Source: a virus. From it: 37,053 bases of DNA. Positions 14,743 through 22,104 of the stretch are shown here, one piece after another. The notes below the pieces were generated by a model that was not told the origin of the DNA, ran no database searches, and worked only from the letters and a program-made list of their open reading frames with translations. The translations under genes and the position numbers were made by a program. Where the stretch lies: the IMG/VR virus record IMGVR_UViG_3300027721_000038, positions 1-37,053 of that record, one strand, 5' to 3'. How positions within the stretch are numbered: position 1 is the first letter of the stretch; every line of letters begins with the position of its first letter.

Positions 14743-15353
14743 TTCGTTTTCTCCACCGTAACAGTGAAGCCTGGGAGGTGTATTACGATCGGGTCCATCG
14801 GCGCGTCTGATGACTGCGGACCTCCTTTTGCAATTGCTTCCAGGATTGCGGAAGCGGGGAGCGAGCCCACAACCTCGCGCTCGATGGGTTCAATTGGTTC
14901 GGGCTGTCCGAAGAACTTGCGCTCGATGCCCGGCGCCTTGTCCGCTTGTGCGTGCGCCTGTGCGTCGCTGTACTTGCCGTCAGCGTAGCGCTTGCGCAGC
15001 TTCAGCACGTTCTGCGCGACCACCTCGTCGTCGGTGATGTCCAGCATGTTGAGCAGCGCTTGGTAATAGAAGCGCAGGTCACCGAGCTCCTCGATGAGGT
15101 GCGCGATGTTCAGCGGCTTATTGTTTGCCCACACTTTCTTGGACAGGTCGAGCAGTTCGCCTGCTTCACCTGCGATGCCCGTGCAAGCGTGGTGCATTTC
15201 GTCCGCCACTGTGGGCATCTCTTTCATGAGGTGCATCACGAACTCGTGGTACTCGGGCAGCACTTCCTTCGCCATGGAGATACCGACGTCTTCAGCGTCG
15301 AGCTCCAAACGGTTATGCACTTCGGCCGGGACTTGGATCTTAAATTTCGCCAT
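14739..15353 (-). CDS. MazG-like nucleotide pyrophosphohydrolase
   Basis: 204 aa, ATG 15353 with GGGAG. The all-alpha NTP-PPase core is residues 45-130: ACTGIAGEAGELLDLSKK (the EExxE-type magnesium helix), IEELGDLRFYYQALLNML and RKRYADGKYSD. MazG-like phage enzymes hydrolyse (d)NTPs or (p)ppGpp. In a phage making a modified guanine, trimming of nucleotide pools is plausible. The C-terminal ~60 residues are unassigned. It leads an operon (MazG, DUF7173, RNase HI, two FN3 genes) with its own promoter. Confidence 0.85.
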   Translation of the reverse strand: MAKFKIQVPAEVHNRLELDAEDVGISMAKEVLPEYHEFVMHLMKEMPTVADEMHHACTGIAGEAGELLDLSKKVWANNKPLNIAHLIEELGDLRFYYQALLNMLDITDDEVVAQNVLKLRKRYADGKYSDAQAHAQADKAPGIERKFFGQPEPIEPIEREVVGSLPASAILEAIAKGGPQSSDAPMDPIVIHLPGFTVTVEKTK

Positions 15354-15380
15354 CTGCGGTCTCCCTGTTAACTGAAACGA

Positions 15381-15410
15381 ATTTTACGAGGTGCAACGGA
15401 ATCACTGCAA
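15381..15410 (-). promoter_or_regulatory. Leftward sigma70-type promoter of the MazG operon
   Basis: Minus strand TTGCAG (15410-15405), 18-nt spacer, TAAAAT (15386-15381), in the only gap between the primase gene and the MazG-like gene. Confidence 0.65.
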
Positions 15411-15413
15411 GCC

Positions 15414-17783
15414 CTATCCACCGTTGCTCGGGAACGCTTCGAGGATGCGGTAGCACTTACCGTGAAACCCGTAGGCGTCGACCATCTTGTCCTTCTGCAC
15501 TTCCATGACGTAACCGTTGTCGACCAAGCTGCGCATGACTTGCTTCGTTGCTTCCGTGCTGCCACCCTTGTGCGCTGTGAACGCAGGCAAGCGCTGGCAC
15601 TTTTTCTGGATGAGCGAGTGCGGGAAGATTGCATTGTCGCGCATGGCAGGCGGAACCTTGTACCCGGGCGGCACACCGTTCAAGAAGTAGTCGCGTATGA
15701 TGCTGACGACCTTGTTCTCGCGGCTCGTGTCGTCCGTACCGACGTCACCCTCGTCCAACTTGCGCTGCATGATACCGATGTCGCGGCGCACCACGAGCAG
15801 CGCCCACTCCAAATGCTCGAGGGTTATGCATGGGTGCGCGAAGTTGTCCCCGACCGCGAGCAACGCGCTGAGGCGCATTACCTTGAGCGACGCGCGGTTC
15901 CACATCTGCCGCCAGCTTTCGTCCTTGGTCTTGTTGATCTGCGTGTCGCACTCCTGCTCGAATGCCCACATGACTTGTGCAGCGTCCGCAGCAATGCTGA
16001 CGGGTACGCTTTGGTTCGTACCGATTTTGCCCTGTGCAGTGGATGCCATGGCGCCTAAGTATTCGCTTACGACCTGTGGCGGCTCGCGGAGTTGGTTGCG
16101 GTTCAGTGCAGGTCGTTCGCCCGTGTACTCCACAATGATGAAGCGCGACAGGAACCCGTCCTCCATCATGGACTCGGTCAGCGACGTGTAAAAGGTCTTC
16201 GGGGTCGTCTCGCCAATCATGCTGTACGCGACACCGCTCACGCTCTGGATGTTGCTGTCCTTGTTCGAGTACGTGATGCCACCGACGATCGCGCTCGGAC
16301 CGGACTTCTGGTACAGGTCCGTCATTGTCCTGCGCAGTGTGGACATCGAGGTGTCGCGTCCGTCGTCCACAGCAAGCCGACGCAGCTTGTGTCCCCACTC
16401 ACCGCACACGTTCACGAAGCATGTGTTCGCTGCGCACGCTTTAATGAGCGCAGGCCCGGAAGCGAAGTCGCTGAAGTCCACGAACATTTGGATTGCTGGC
16501 GAGCGTTGCGACGCTGCCTTGACTAGCGCGCTGACGCCGCTGTGCATTGCTTCCTTGCCGATAGCAGACTGCGCGACGAGGATCATGTAAATGTTCAAGC
16601 CGCTGTTCGGGATGTGCCACGCCTTAGCGCTCAACCCTGCAAGCAACCCCAGAGCACCAACGATTGCGACCTCCTTCACGGGGCGCGGTGCGCTGTCGTA
16701 TATGAACTGCGCTAGCACGCGCGTGAACCCGGGCGGCCATGGTAACCCCTGCTCCCCTGCGATCGCGCTCGCAGCGCTAGCGGGTGCGGCAAGCGCTGCT
16801 GCGACCGGGGGCGGCACTGGTGAGGGTTCGGCAATGGTCAGCTGAGTGCGGCGCATGTCGCCGAGCGCACGCACGCTGCTGTCGATGCCCTTGACTTCCG
16901 ACTTGTCCTCGTTGGCTTGGCGTGTGCGGATGGTAACGAGCGTGAGGTTGAGGTATCGGTCGTTCTTCTGCGACTTCTCCCGCTGCCCGAGCGCCGACTT
17001 GCGGAACAACCTGCGGCACTGTTCGTTCGACTTGCTGTAGAACGTGAACATGGACATGAGCGCAAGGTCCGCTTCCGACTGCGAAGGGTAGCCCAAGCGC
17101 TGCCACTCGCCGCGCCACAGCGCTTGGAAGTTCAGCGCGTTGTCTGCTGCCCAGGCGCGCTCCATTAGCACCTCGTCGGTGATGGTTGCTTCCACTTCCT
17201 CGAGCTTGATAGCGTCGACACGCTCACGCGCTGTGAGGTACATGGACGCGAACGCATTCACCCACTCGTTGCGCTCACGTATCGGACGGTCGAGCGCGAT
17301 GTTACCCGTGCAGATAATGTAGCGGCCCGACGTGTACGCTTCGACGTTGTCACGACGGTAACCCTTGCTCAGCGTTGCACGGGTCCAGATGTGCAACCCC
17401 TTGCCCGACTGCGAGGTCTCCGCATACGTGTCGAAGTTCTGCGCAATCTCCCATATCCAATTGAACTGGTCCGGGTGCGTCCACTTGGACTCGTCAATGG
17501 GTTCGCCTTTCTTGCGCTGCGACTCCGCGTCGCGCACGTCGAAGTCGATGCAGCAGTACGGGTCTGAGTCGCAGAGCACAAACCCCACACCATACCCCCG
17601 CTGCTGCGCGTGGTGAGCCGCAACCTCGAAGGGTAACCATTGCTCGGGGTTAACCGAGCTCGCTGCGTATAGCTGTCCGTGGGCGTCTACCGACAGAGGG
17701 GTCTTGTCCGGGGCTGCGATAACCCACTGCGGAAGACCTCGAAGCTCTGCGGGTATGCGGCCCCAATTGGCCGCTGATGTCAC
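15414..17783 (-). CDS. Primase-polymerase / DUF3987-type helicase fusion
   Basis: 789 aa, GTG 17783 in a GTGA overlap with the HTH gene. Residues 1-200 are an archaeo-eukaryotic-type prim-pol: YCCIDFDV (D80, D82 metal ligands), SGKGLHIW (catalytic His) and VEAYTSGRYIICTG. A PrCT/helical linker follows (about 230-330, with an Ala/Pro-rich stretch). Residues 360-789 resemble DUF3987, a RecA-like helicase domain in phage and plasmid primases: MILVAQSAIGKEAMHSG is a degenerate Walker A (GKE instead of GKS/T), and GETTPKTFYTSL and DGFLSRFIIVE are family words. It likely primes and unwinds at the phage origin. The altered Walker A may weaken ATPase activity. Confidence 0.85.
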   Translation of the reverse strand: MTSAANWGRIPAELRGLPQWVIAAPDKTPLSVDAHGQLYAASSVNPEQWLPFEVAAHHAQQRGYGVGFVLCDSDPYCCIDFDVRDAESQRKKGEPIDESKWTHPDQFNWIWEIAQNFDTYAETSQSGKGLHIWTRATLSKGYRRDNVEAYTSGRYIICTGNIALDRPIRERNEWVNAFASMYLTARERVDAIKLEEVEATITDEVLMERAWAADNALNFQALWRGEWQRLGYPSQSEADLALMSMFTFYSKSNEQCRRLFRKSALGQREKSQKNDRYLNLTLVTIRTRQANEDKSEVKGIDSSVRALGDMRRTQLTIAEPSPVPPPVAAALAAPASAASAIAGEQGLPWPPGFTRVLAQFIYDSAPRPVKEVAIVGALGLLAGLSAKAWHIPNSGLNIYMILVAQSAIGKEAMHSGVSALVKAASQRSPAIQMFVDFSDFASGPALIKACAANTCFVNVCGEWGHKLRRLAVDDGRDTSMSTLRRTMTDLYQKSGPSAIVGGITYSNKDSNIQSVSGVAYSMIGETTPKTFYTSLTESMMEDGFLSRFIIVEYTGERPALNRNQLREPPQVVSEYLGAMASTAQGKIGTNQSVPVSIAADAAQVMWAFEQECDTQINKTKDESWRQMWNRASLKVMRLSALLAVGDNFAHPCITLEHLEWALLVVRRDIGIMQRKLDEGDVGTDDTSRENKVVSIIRDYFLNGVPPGYKVPPAMRDNAIFPHSLIQKKCQRLPAFTAHKGGSTEATKQVMRSLVDNGYVMEVQKDKMVDAYGFHGKCYRILEAFPSNGG

Positions 17784-18025
17784 GCGCGTTTCTCCCGCCT
17801 AGCTTTGAGCTTGTGCTCCCACGCTTGCAGGCAGGGCTCCGCAGCCGCTCGCTCCCACACGTAAACCCCACCCCCGACGGTGATAGGGGCAGGCAGGTCG
17901 CCGCGCTGCTGCGCGAACGTCAGCGTGCAGTGCGCAACGTTTAAGCGCTTGCGTATCTCGAGCCCGGAGATGTACATGAGGTCGAAGCGATGCTGTGCAG
18001 CTTTATCAGGACTAGCCCCGGGCAT
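17780..18025 (-). CDS. Small AlpA/excisionase-like HTH protein
   Basis: 81 aa from ATG 18025; ATG 17977 is a possible shorter start, and neither has a clear RBS. MYISGLEIRKRLNVAHCTLT...LPAPITVGGGVYVWER is the winged HTH layout of AlpA/MerR-type excisionase-like regulators: a helix pair, then a hairpin with conserved P-x-P...G...W. It would bind DNA as a repressor or as a replication-initiation accessory. Its GTGA coupling to the primase gene favours the latter or autoregulation of the replication operon. Confidence 0.75.
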   Translation of the reverse strand: MPGASPDKAAQHRFDLMYISGLEIRKRLNVAHCTLTFAQQRGDLPAPITVGGGVYVWERAAAEPCLQAWEHKLKARREKRA

Positions 18026-18110
18026 GATTATTCTCGTTGCGACCGAATGGTGAGGGGGCACGCATTATGTGGGGTAGCACACACAAGCTGCAAGCGATTC
18101 CTTGCGGAAC

Positions 18111-18704
18111 TCAAGCGGGGCGAACAGGTCGCTCCGTCGCTTTCGCGCGTTTGAACTCGCTACGTGCTTCCTCGACGTAGCTGTCCCACTGCGCAAGCGC
18201 TTCCTTGCGCGCGGACACACGTCGACGCCACTCGATATTCCAGCCCTCAATCCACGCCTCCCGCGCTGCGCAGTCCTGCTCCCACGCCTCGAGCGCAGGG
18301 TTGCTGAGCACAGTCGGCGCAGGCTTGTCAACCTTTTTAGATTTGCGTCCAGGCTTGCGCTTGGTCTGGTCCTTGGTGTATCCTTCAGCATGGATTTGGA
18401 GCGCAGCCAAGGAGAGCACAACCTTCCCGCCGATGTACGGGGACGGGCGGTTCCAGCAATGTGGCCACCAACTGAGAATGAACTCCTGCTGATCCACGGG
18501 GAGCATCTTGATCTCAGCGTACTGCTCCGCGGTCGGCCCCTCGGAACCGCCGCCAAACACAAACGCTTCGGGCGTGCTTGTAACGGGCGGGAGCTCGTTG
18601 TGCGTGATTGCAGCCGGCGGCAGACCCGTCGTGCCTTCTGGTAAATCATTCGGAGGCGCTCCGAGATCAAACGGAACGCCGGGAGGCCTCATATCATTTG
18701 CCAT
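18111..18704 (-). CDS. Unknown protein at the edge of the iteron array
   Basis: 197 aa, ATG 18704. The only RBS-like bases (GGATC) lie inside the first direct repeat, so repeat binding could control translation or transcription of this gene. N-terminal 60 residues are Pro-rich, a central QYAEIKMLPVDQQEFILSWW segment follows, then a basic patch KRKPGRKSKK (about 115-124) like an AT-hook, and a charged helical C-terminus. No family recognised. The basic patch and its location next to seven direct repeats make an iteron-binding initiator or accessory plausible, as inference. Confidence 0.7.
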   Translation of the reverse strand: MANDMRPPGVPFDLGAPPNDLPEGTTGLPPAAITHNELPPVTSTPEAFVFGGGSEGPTAEQYAEIKMLPVDQQEFILSWWPHCWNRPSPYIGGKVVLSLAALQIHAEGYTKDQTKRKPGRKSKKVDKPAPTVLSNPALEAWEQDCAAREAWIEGWNIEWRRRVSARKEALAQWDSYVEEARSEFKRAKATERPVRPA

Positions 18705-18886
18705 TTTTGAGATCCAATCATGGTTTGAAAATTTTGAGATCTTATCAGACTTTTTGAAAATTTTGAGATCTTATCACCTTTTTTCAAAATTTTGAGATCT
18801 TACGGGGTTTTTGGATTTTTGAGATCTTACGGGGTTTTCCAAATTTTGAGATCTTATCACCTTTTTTGGAAAAGTTGAGATCTTAC
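18704..18886 (+). repeat. Seven direct repeats (iteron-like), core TTTTGAGATCTTA
   Basis: Copies start near 18705, 18732, 18761, 18790, 18817, 18844 and 18873, spaced 27-29 bp. The core TTTTGAGATCTTA contains the palindrome AGATCT. Flanks alternate between TATCACCTTTTTT-like and ACGGGGTTTT-like. The first copy (GATCC) and the last (gTTGAGATC) are diverged. The array is AT-rich within GC-rich coding DNA and fills the whole gap between two leftward genes. Regular spacing fits iterons of a replication origin or a multi-site operator. Confidence 0.9.
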
Positions 18887-18898
18887 GGGGTTCCCCGG

Positions 18899-19093
18899 TC
18901 AGTCGCTGCCCTCCTCGGCCGCCTCGGTCGCCCGGAGCGTGATGTCGTTGTGCCCTGCATCCTCGGCCTGCCGGCGCACCATGCGGTTCGCGTCCGTTTT
19001 GGACCGAGCACGTACCTGCACCACGTACCCGTCACGCTCGTCCCACGCAGGGTAACGGAACGTGACCTTGACGTTGTATTTAAGCCACGACAC
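18899..19093 (-). CDS. Small protein of unknown function
   Basis: 64 aa from GTG 19093 with AAGAG upstream, overlapping the next gene's end. It is beta-rich at the start (YNVKVTFRYPAWDERDGYVV) and then helical (ARSKTDANRMVRRQAEDAG), like a small double-psi or single-strand binding fold; no family recognised. It belongs to a chain of coupled small genes (19443, 19225, 19080, 18899). Confidence 0.6.
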   Translation of the reverse strand: MSWLKYNVKVTFRYPAWDERDGYVVQVRARSKTDANRMVRRQAEDAGHNDITLRATEAAEEGSD

Positions 19094-19223
19094 GGCAGTC
19101 ACTCTTGAGCGCACCAAAAGGGGCACCACCGCTGAAGCGGGACGCAAGCTTGTACAACCTGCTGTCCCCGATGTAGCGGTGCTCGAGCACAGTGTAAACC
19201 TGTCCACGGTACTTGACGCGCAT
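19080..19223 (-). CDS. Small protein of unknown function
   Basis: 47 aa, ATG 19223 in TAACATG with the preceding stop; GGGAGG lies 10 nt upstream. Basic, with MRVKYRGQVYTVLEHRYIG resembling a small SH3-like or KOW-like beta fold. Function unknown. Confidence 0.6.
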   Translation of the reverse strand: MRVKYRGQVYTVLEHRYIGDSRLYKLASRFSGGAPFGALKSDCRVVA

Positions 19224-19224
19224 G

Positions 19225-19440
19225 TTAGCAAACCTCCCGGGCGAACTGTTGCGCCAGCGCAACCCACTCGTCAACCGAGAGGTCGCGCACGTAGCACACC
19301 ATTTCGGAGCGCGTGTCATACAGCACCCCGTCATTGAACACAAAAAATTGATAACCCCTGCCACCCCGGAGGGTAACGTGGGGCAACCCCGCTGCGCGGA
19401 TTGCTTTGTTAATGCGTGCAGTGCTTGACGTGTGTGTCAT
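19225..19440 (-). CDS. Small protein of unknown function
   Basis: 71 aa, ATG 19440. INKAIRAAGLPHVTLRGGRG is a helix-turn resembling a HicA-type dsRNA-binding fold start (KAIRAAG...G), followed by a beta segment YQFFVFNDGVLYD and a helical end. No toxin catalytic His is seen, so I do not call it HicA. Part of the coupled small-gene chain. Confidence 0.62.
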   Translation of the reverse strand: MTHTSSTARINKAIRAAGLPHVTLRGGRGYQFFVFNDGVLYDTRSEMVCYVRDLSVDEWVALAQQFAREVC

Positions 19441-19442
19441 GG

Positions 19443-19709
19443 TTACATCCCGTTGAGCAAGCGTACCGCGTCGGCAAAGCTGTCCGCCTCACCCGTGTAC
19501 CCGCGACCCTCGACCCAAAAGTAGCCCCGGTCCTGCTGCTTGACCACATGGTCACCGCAGTTACGGTGCGTGACTACAAGGTAGTTCCCAAACAACCCAC
19601 CCGAGCGCACGAGGCGCACGTTGGTGAGGTTGCGCATGTGGGCAACACCAACGTAGATGCTGCGGTCACCGCAGTCGACGCTGAAAATGTTGCTGTAGAT
19701 GCGTGCCAT
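19443..19709 (-). CDS. Small protein of unknown function, first gene of a leftward operon
   Basis: 88 aa, ATG 19709 with AAGGAG 7 nt upstream; an upstream in-frame ATG was rejected. Beta-rich with two cysteines (VDCGDRSIYV, THRNCGDHVV). No family recognised. It follows the promoter at 19735-19763, which has the same spacer word (GTGCATCC) as promoters of the rightward array, so it is likely co-regulated with them. Confidence 0.7.
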   Translation of the reverse strand: MARIYSNIFSVDCGDRSIYVGVAHMRNLTNVRLVRSGGLFGNYLVVTHRNCGDHVVKQQDRGYFWVEGRGYTGEADSFADAVRLLNGM

Positions 19710-19734
19710 GTCGAACTCCTTACCTAGTGCAAGC

Positions 19735-19763
19735 ATAGTAAATCAGGATGCACGGTAGGTCAA
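19735..19763 (-). promoter_or_regulatory. Leftward promoter of the array type
   Basis: Minus strand TTGACC (19763-19758), 17-nt spacer containing GTGCATCCTGA, TACTAT (19740-19735). The initial transcribed word gcttgcac is shared with the promoter at 20023-20051. Confidence 0.78.
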
Positions 19764-19777
19764 GGGGTTTTCGAAAA

Positions 19778-19999
19778 TTATTCCGGCACCACGTCGACCC
19801 ACACGTTTTGAAACGTGCTGTGGATGCGCTTGGTGAAAGCTGAAACGCGGCTGCTGTCCGGGAATGCAACGAACACACCCTTGTCACTGCAACCGTCCAA
19901 CGTACCACCAAACTCCTTGACAATTGCTTCGAACTTGGTGCTCTCAGCTTTTGTGGGGAGGTTAGCGTGTTGGGTGTTGACGTGCGTGAGGGTTGTCAT
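19778..19999 (-). CDS. Small protein of unknown function, first leftward gene from the divergent region
   Basis: 73 aa, ATG 19999 with AAGGAG 6 nt upstream; a longer start was rejected. It reads like an alpha/beta fold (STKFEAIVKEFGGTLDGCSD, GVFVAFPDSSRVSAFTKRIH). Function unknown. It is transcribed from the promoter at 20023-20051, diverging from the rightward array. Confidence 0.7.
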   Translation of the reverse strand: MTTLTHVNTQHANLPTKAESTKFEAIVKEFGGTLDGCSDKGVFVAFPDSSRVSAFTKRIHSTFQNVWVDVVPE

Positions 20000-20022
20000 G
20001 TGCATCTCCTTACTGTGCAAGC

Positions 20023-20051
20023 ATGGTAACGCAACCCAACCGGACGGGCAA
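20023..20051 (-). promoter_or_regulatory. Leftward promoter with AT-rich UP element
   Basis: Minus strand TTGCCC (20051-20046), 17-nt spacer, TACCAT (20028-20023). A/T-only stretches at 20054-20080 lie just upstream in the UP-element position. Confidence 0.7.
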
Positions 20052-20414
20052 GCTTTTTATTAAAGTTTTTATTTTATTTTGTGCTTGACGTAGCAGCACA
20101 ATTCAGCTAATGCAGTTTTTTATTTTTTGGTGGTGCTAAAAATAGCCATTAGCACTGTTTTGCGATTACCCCCGGCTATATGCCGCGCACGCTTTTAGAA
20201 AAAGATTTATGGCGCGGCATATACAAACAGGGTGTCCCTACTATTTTATTTAATTACTATTATTGTGTATAAGTGCTTGCTTTCATTGGGAGTTCTGTGT
20301 TATCCGCTGGATTTAACGCTGCTAATTGTAGGTCAAGCGGTCCACGGCACGCGCTAGCATGTGGTTATCCATACGTCAAGCGCTTTGCAATTAAAAATAA
20401 TTCGTCCAAACCCC
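20040..20414. other. AT-rich non-coding divergent region (candidate origin / control region)
   Basis: No gene fits here. It contains A/T-rich tracts (20054-20080, 20114-20128, 20238-20262); a perfect 12-bp inverted repeat (20177-20188 / 20212-20223, 23-nt spacer); a 7-bp inverted repeat (20133-20139 / 20149-20155); a weak rightward promoter-like pair TTGACG-17-TAATGC (20085-20113); and a DnaA-box-like TTATCCATA (20365-20373), one mismatch from TTATCCACA. Transcription diverges from it in both directions. Origin function is inferred. Confidence 0.5.
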
Positions 20415-20443
20415 TTGCATCCGGATTAGGGGTGCGCTATAGT
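20415..20443 (+). promoter_or_regulatory. Rightward promoter of array unit 1
   Basis: TTGCAT, 17-nt spacer with ccggattagg, TATAGT. GCATCCGGA overlaps the -35. Preceded by an A/T-rich stretch (aaaaataattcg). Confidence 0.75.
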
Positions 20444-20479
20444 TTGTTCACGGTGGAGCTAGGGAACAGGGGAAGCAAC

Positions 20480-20506
20480 AGGGTGTAAGTCCTAAACGGC
20501 AACCCT
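20480..20506 (+). promoter_or_regulatory. Hairpin in a 110-nt 5' leader
   Basis: AGGGT (20480-20484) pairs with ACCCT (20502-20506) around a 17-nt loop, inside the long leader between the promoter and the 20554 start. The other array genes have leaders of roughly 25-50 nt. No known riboswitch class is recognised. Confidence 0.35.
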
Positions 20507-20553
20507 CCCCAACCTAGCAAAGCCGCTGGACTAACACGTAACCGGAGCAGCAC

Positions 20554-20787
20554 ATGAACAACGTCAAAGCACCCGCCCACCTCGACACACTGGTCGTTTT
20601 TGAAACGCGGGAAGAGGACTACGAAGGGAACCTGCACTGCGCACACGGTAGCGATGGAAAGTTCTACTTGTTTTACGAAGGGGGCACTTTTAACGACGGC
20701 AGCGACTACTTCCAGTTCAACACACTGCCCGAAGCGTTTAAGCGCGCAGCCGAGTTGACCGCCGAGCTTTTGGGTATTGACGACTGA
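20554..20787 (+). CDS. Small acidic protein, array unit 1
   Basis: 77 aa, ATG with CGGAG 8 nt upstream. Acidic (many D/E), beta strands YFLFYEGG-like in the middle and a helical end LPEAFKRAAELTAELLGIDD. Unknown function. Own promoter (20415-20443) and own terminator (20808-20834) make it a self-contained transcription unit. Confidence 0.75.
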   Translation: MNNVKAPAHLDTLVVFETREEDYEGNLHCAHGSDGKFYLFYEGGTFNDGSDYFQFNTLPEAFKRAAELTAELLGIDD

Positions 20788-20807
20788 ACCCTTGCAACAT
20801 CCGGACC

Positions 20808-20834
20808 AAAGGCGCCTGAGGGCGCCTTTTTTTT
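20808..20834 (+). terminator. Rho-independent terminator, array unit 1
   Basis: Stem AAAGGCGCC/GGCGCCTTT with TGAG loop and eight T. The preceding 15 nt (TGCAACATCCGGACCAA) are repeated before the other array terminators. Confidence 0.92.
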
Positions 20835-20839
20835 GCTTT

Positions 20840-20986
20840 GCTGCACTGCGCTGTGAATAAGTCTGTTCATAACTCGCAAGGCGCGTCGATCGGGACAGTA
20901 CCGGGGCGGACGTACAGGGTCACCCCTCAAAACGCACAGCGAGCTTTATAATGCGTTCTAGCGAGAATGCAAGATGTGGACCAACT
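20840..20986 (+). repeat. About 145-bp imperfect repeat, copy A
   Basis: Shares CTGTGAATAAGTCTGTTCAT, GCGTCGATCGG, GTACAGGGTC, GTTCTA and GAATGCAAG..TGGACCAACT in the same order with copy B at 24200-24346. Contains a DnaA-box-like TGTGAATAA and TGTTCATAA pair. Non-coding by inspection; a structured RNA or protein-binding region. Confidence 0.72.
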
Positions 20987-21024
20987 TTGGGTCCAAAAAT
21001 ATCGAAAATAAATGCGAAAAGGGG

Positions 21025-21053
21025 TTGACGCACCCCTAGTCTTGATGCACAAT
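21025..21053 (+). promoter_or_regulatory. Array promoter
   Basis: TTGACG, 17-nt spacer, CACAAT. An inverted repeat AGGGGT/ACCCCT straddles the -35, preceded by aaaataaa. Confidence 0.75.
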
Positions 21054-21100
21054 TGCGTCATGGTTCAGCAACGTGCTGCACCACCAAACGGAGACCGAAC

Positions 21101-21373
21101 ATGCGAACCTTCAACTACACCGGAACACTGGTCACGCGCTGCCGCACCACTGGTCACACCGATGCATTTAGCTTCAGCGGGTTCACCTCTTGGGACGGTG
21201 TGGTGCGGGAGCTCAAGTCGCGCGTGCGCAACCCGAACTGCGAGCTGCGCAGCATGGTCGGTGTGGTCATTGAGGACTGCAAGCACGTCGACACGTTTGC
21301 CTACAATGCGGACGAGCTGCTGGAGCTCACCGGCACGGGGTCGCTCGACGTTGCGCAGTTCCGCAAGCGCTAA
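21101..21373 (+). CDS. Small protein of unknown function, array unit 2
   Basis: 90 aa, ATG 21101 with CGGAG upstream; a longer in-frame start overlaps the promoter and was rejected. Alpha/beta sequence (FSFSGFTSWDGVVRELKSRV, MVGVVIEDCKHVD). No family recognised. Next promoter follows 20 nt after its stop. Confidence 0.72.
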   Translation: MRTFNYTGTLVTRCRTTGHTDAFSFSGFTSWDGVVRELKSRVRNPNCELRSMVGVVIEDCKHVDTFAYNADELLELTGTGSLDVAQFRKR

Positions 21374-21393
21374 AAATAAATGCGTCCGGGGGC

Positions 21394-21422
21394 TTGACCT
21401 GCGGACGCATCCGGATTACACT
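21394..21422 (+). promoter_or_regulatory. Array promoter with operator-like repeat
   Basis: TTGACC, 17-nt spacer ending GCATCCGGAT, TACACT. ATGCGTCC (left) and GGACGCAT (right) form an inverted repeat around the -35; aaaaataaa lies upstream. Confidence 0.82.
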
Positions 21423-21469
21423 GTATTCACGGTGGAGCAACGGGTTCCACCCAACCGGAGCAAAGCAAC

Positions 21470-21697
21470 ATGACCACCCAGACCCACGAACCGCACGGCA
21501 CGACGTTTATGCGCAAGCTCAAGGGCCGCAAGCTCCAGTTTGCAATCGGCGGACCAACGCTTGCCGAAATTCAGCGCATGTGCATCGCGGGTCACGAGGA
21601 CGTGTTTGTGTGGCAGGGTGACAACAGGCAGGAGGTAGTTTTCCGCAAGCTCGCGGACGGGTCCATCGAAACGCTCAGCGACCGCTTTATCCCCTAG
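21470..21697 (+). CDS. Small protein of unknown function, array unit 3
   Basis: 75 aa, ATG with CGGAG 10 nt upstream. Basic middle (RKLKGRKLQFAIGGPT) and acidic end. No family recognised. Bounded by its own promoter and the terminator at 21741-21768. Confidence 0.72.
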   Translation: MTTQTHEPHGTTFMRKLKGRKLQFAIGGPTLAEIQRMCIAGHEDVFVWQGDNRQEVVFRKLADGSIETLSDRFIP

Positions 21698-21740
21698 GAG
21701 GTGCAAGATCCAGACCAACCAAGCTCAATCCCGAGCGCAA

Positions 21741-21768
21741 AAGGGTCACTTCGGTGACCCTTTTTTTT
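21741..21768 (+). terminator. Rho-independent terminator, array unit 3
   Basis: Stem AAGGGTCAC/GTGACCCTT with TTCG tetraloop and eight T. Confidence 0.93.
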
Positions 21769-21779
21769 GCCTAAAATAC

Positions 21780-21809
21780 TTGCCTCTACCTGAACTTTCG
21801 TGGTACAAT
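21780..21809 (+). promoter_or_regulatory. Extended -10 promoter, copy 1
   Basis: TTGCCT, 18-nt spacer, TGG-TACAAT (TGn extended -10), directly followed by GGTCCAAA. Same layout at 22898-22927 and 24140-24169, each just after a terminator. Confidence 0.75.
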
Positions 21810-21880
21810 GGTCCAAATGCGTTTCGGACGCGCAAGGCCCCGGATGCTGTGGGGCAGCAAAAATAAATGCGTCAAACCCC

Positions 21881-21909
21881 TTGACGTGTGGATGCATCCG
21901 GATTATCCT
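21881..21909 (+). promoter_or_regulatory. Array promoter
   Basis: TTGACG, 17-nt spacer with the palindrome GGATGCATCC, TATCCT. Second promoter for the 21948 unit, about 70 nt downstream of the extended -10 promoter. Confidence 0.8.
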
Positions 21910-21947
21910 GTCTGCACTAGGTAAGCAGTTCAACAGGAAGTAACCAA

Positions 21948-22103
21948 ATGTCCACCCGCGCCATGACCCTCCGCAACGTCACCGCCCTGCGCAACAGCCT
22001 TGGCAGCAAGCTGTTCGACCGCACGTACCGCTTCCTGCGCGAGGAAGCAATGCGCTCCTCGGACGGTACGGTCCGCACGTTTGCCATTTTCGAGGTGCGC
22101 TAA
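21948..22103 (+). CDS. Very small basic protein, array unit 4a
   Basis: 51 aa, ATG with AGGAAG upstream. Strongly basic (many R/K: TRAMTLRNVTALRNSLGSKL). Too short for family assignment. One base separates its stop from the next start, so three genes here (21948, 22105, 22293) form a mini-operon. Confidence 0.65.
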   Translation: MSTRAMTLRNVTALRNSLGSKLFDRTYRFLREEAMRSSDGTVRTFAIFEVR

Positions 22104-22104
22104 A

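Noticed and set aside
19225-19440. HicA-type toxin
   Set aside because: A helix-turn start resembles HicA, but no catalytic His and no adjacent HicB antitoxin are seen.
20444-20553. Cobalamin or other known riboswitch in the leader of the 20554 gene
   Set aside because: Only a short hairpin is seen; the conserved cores of the classes I know do not match.
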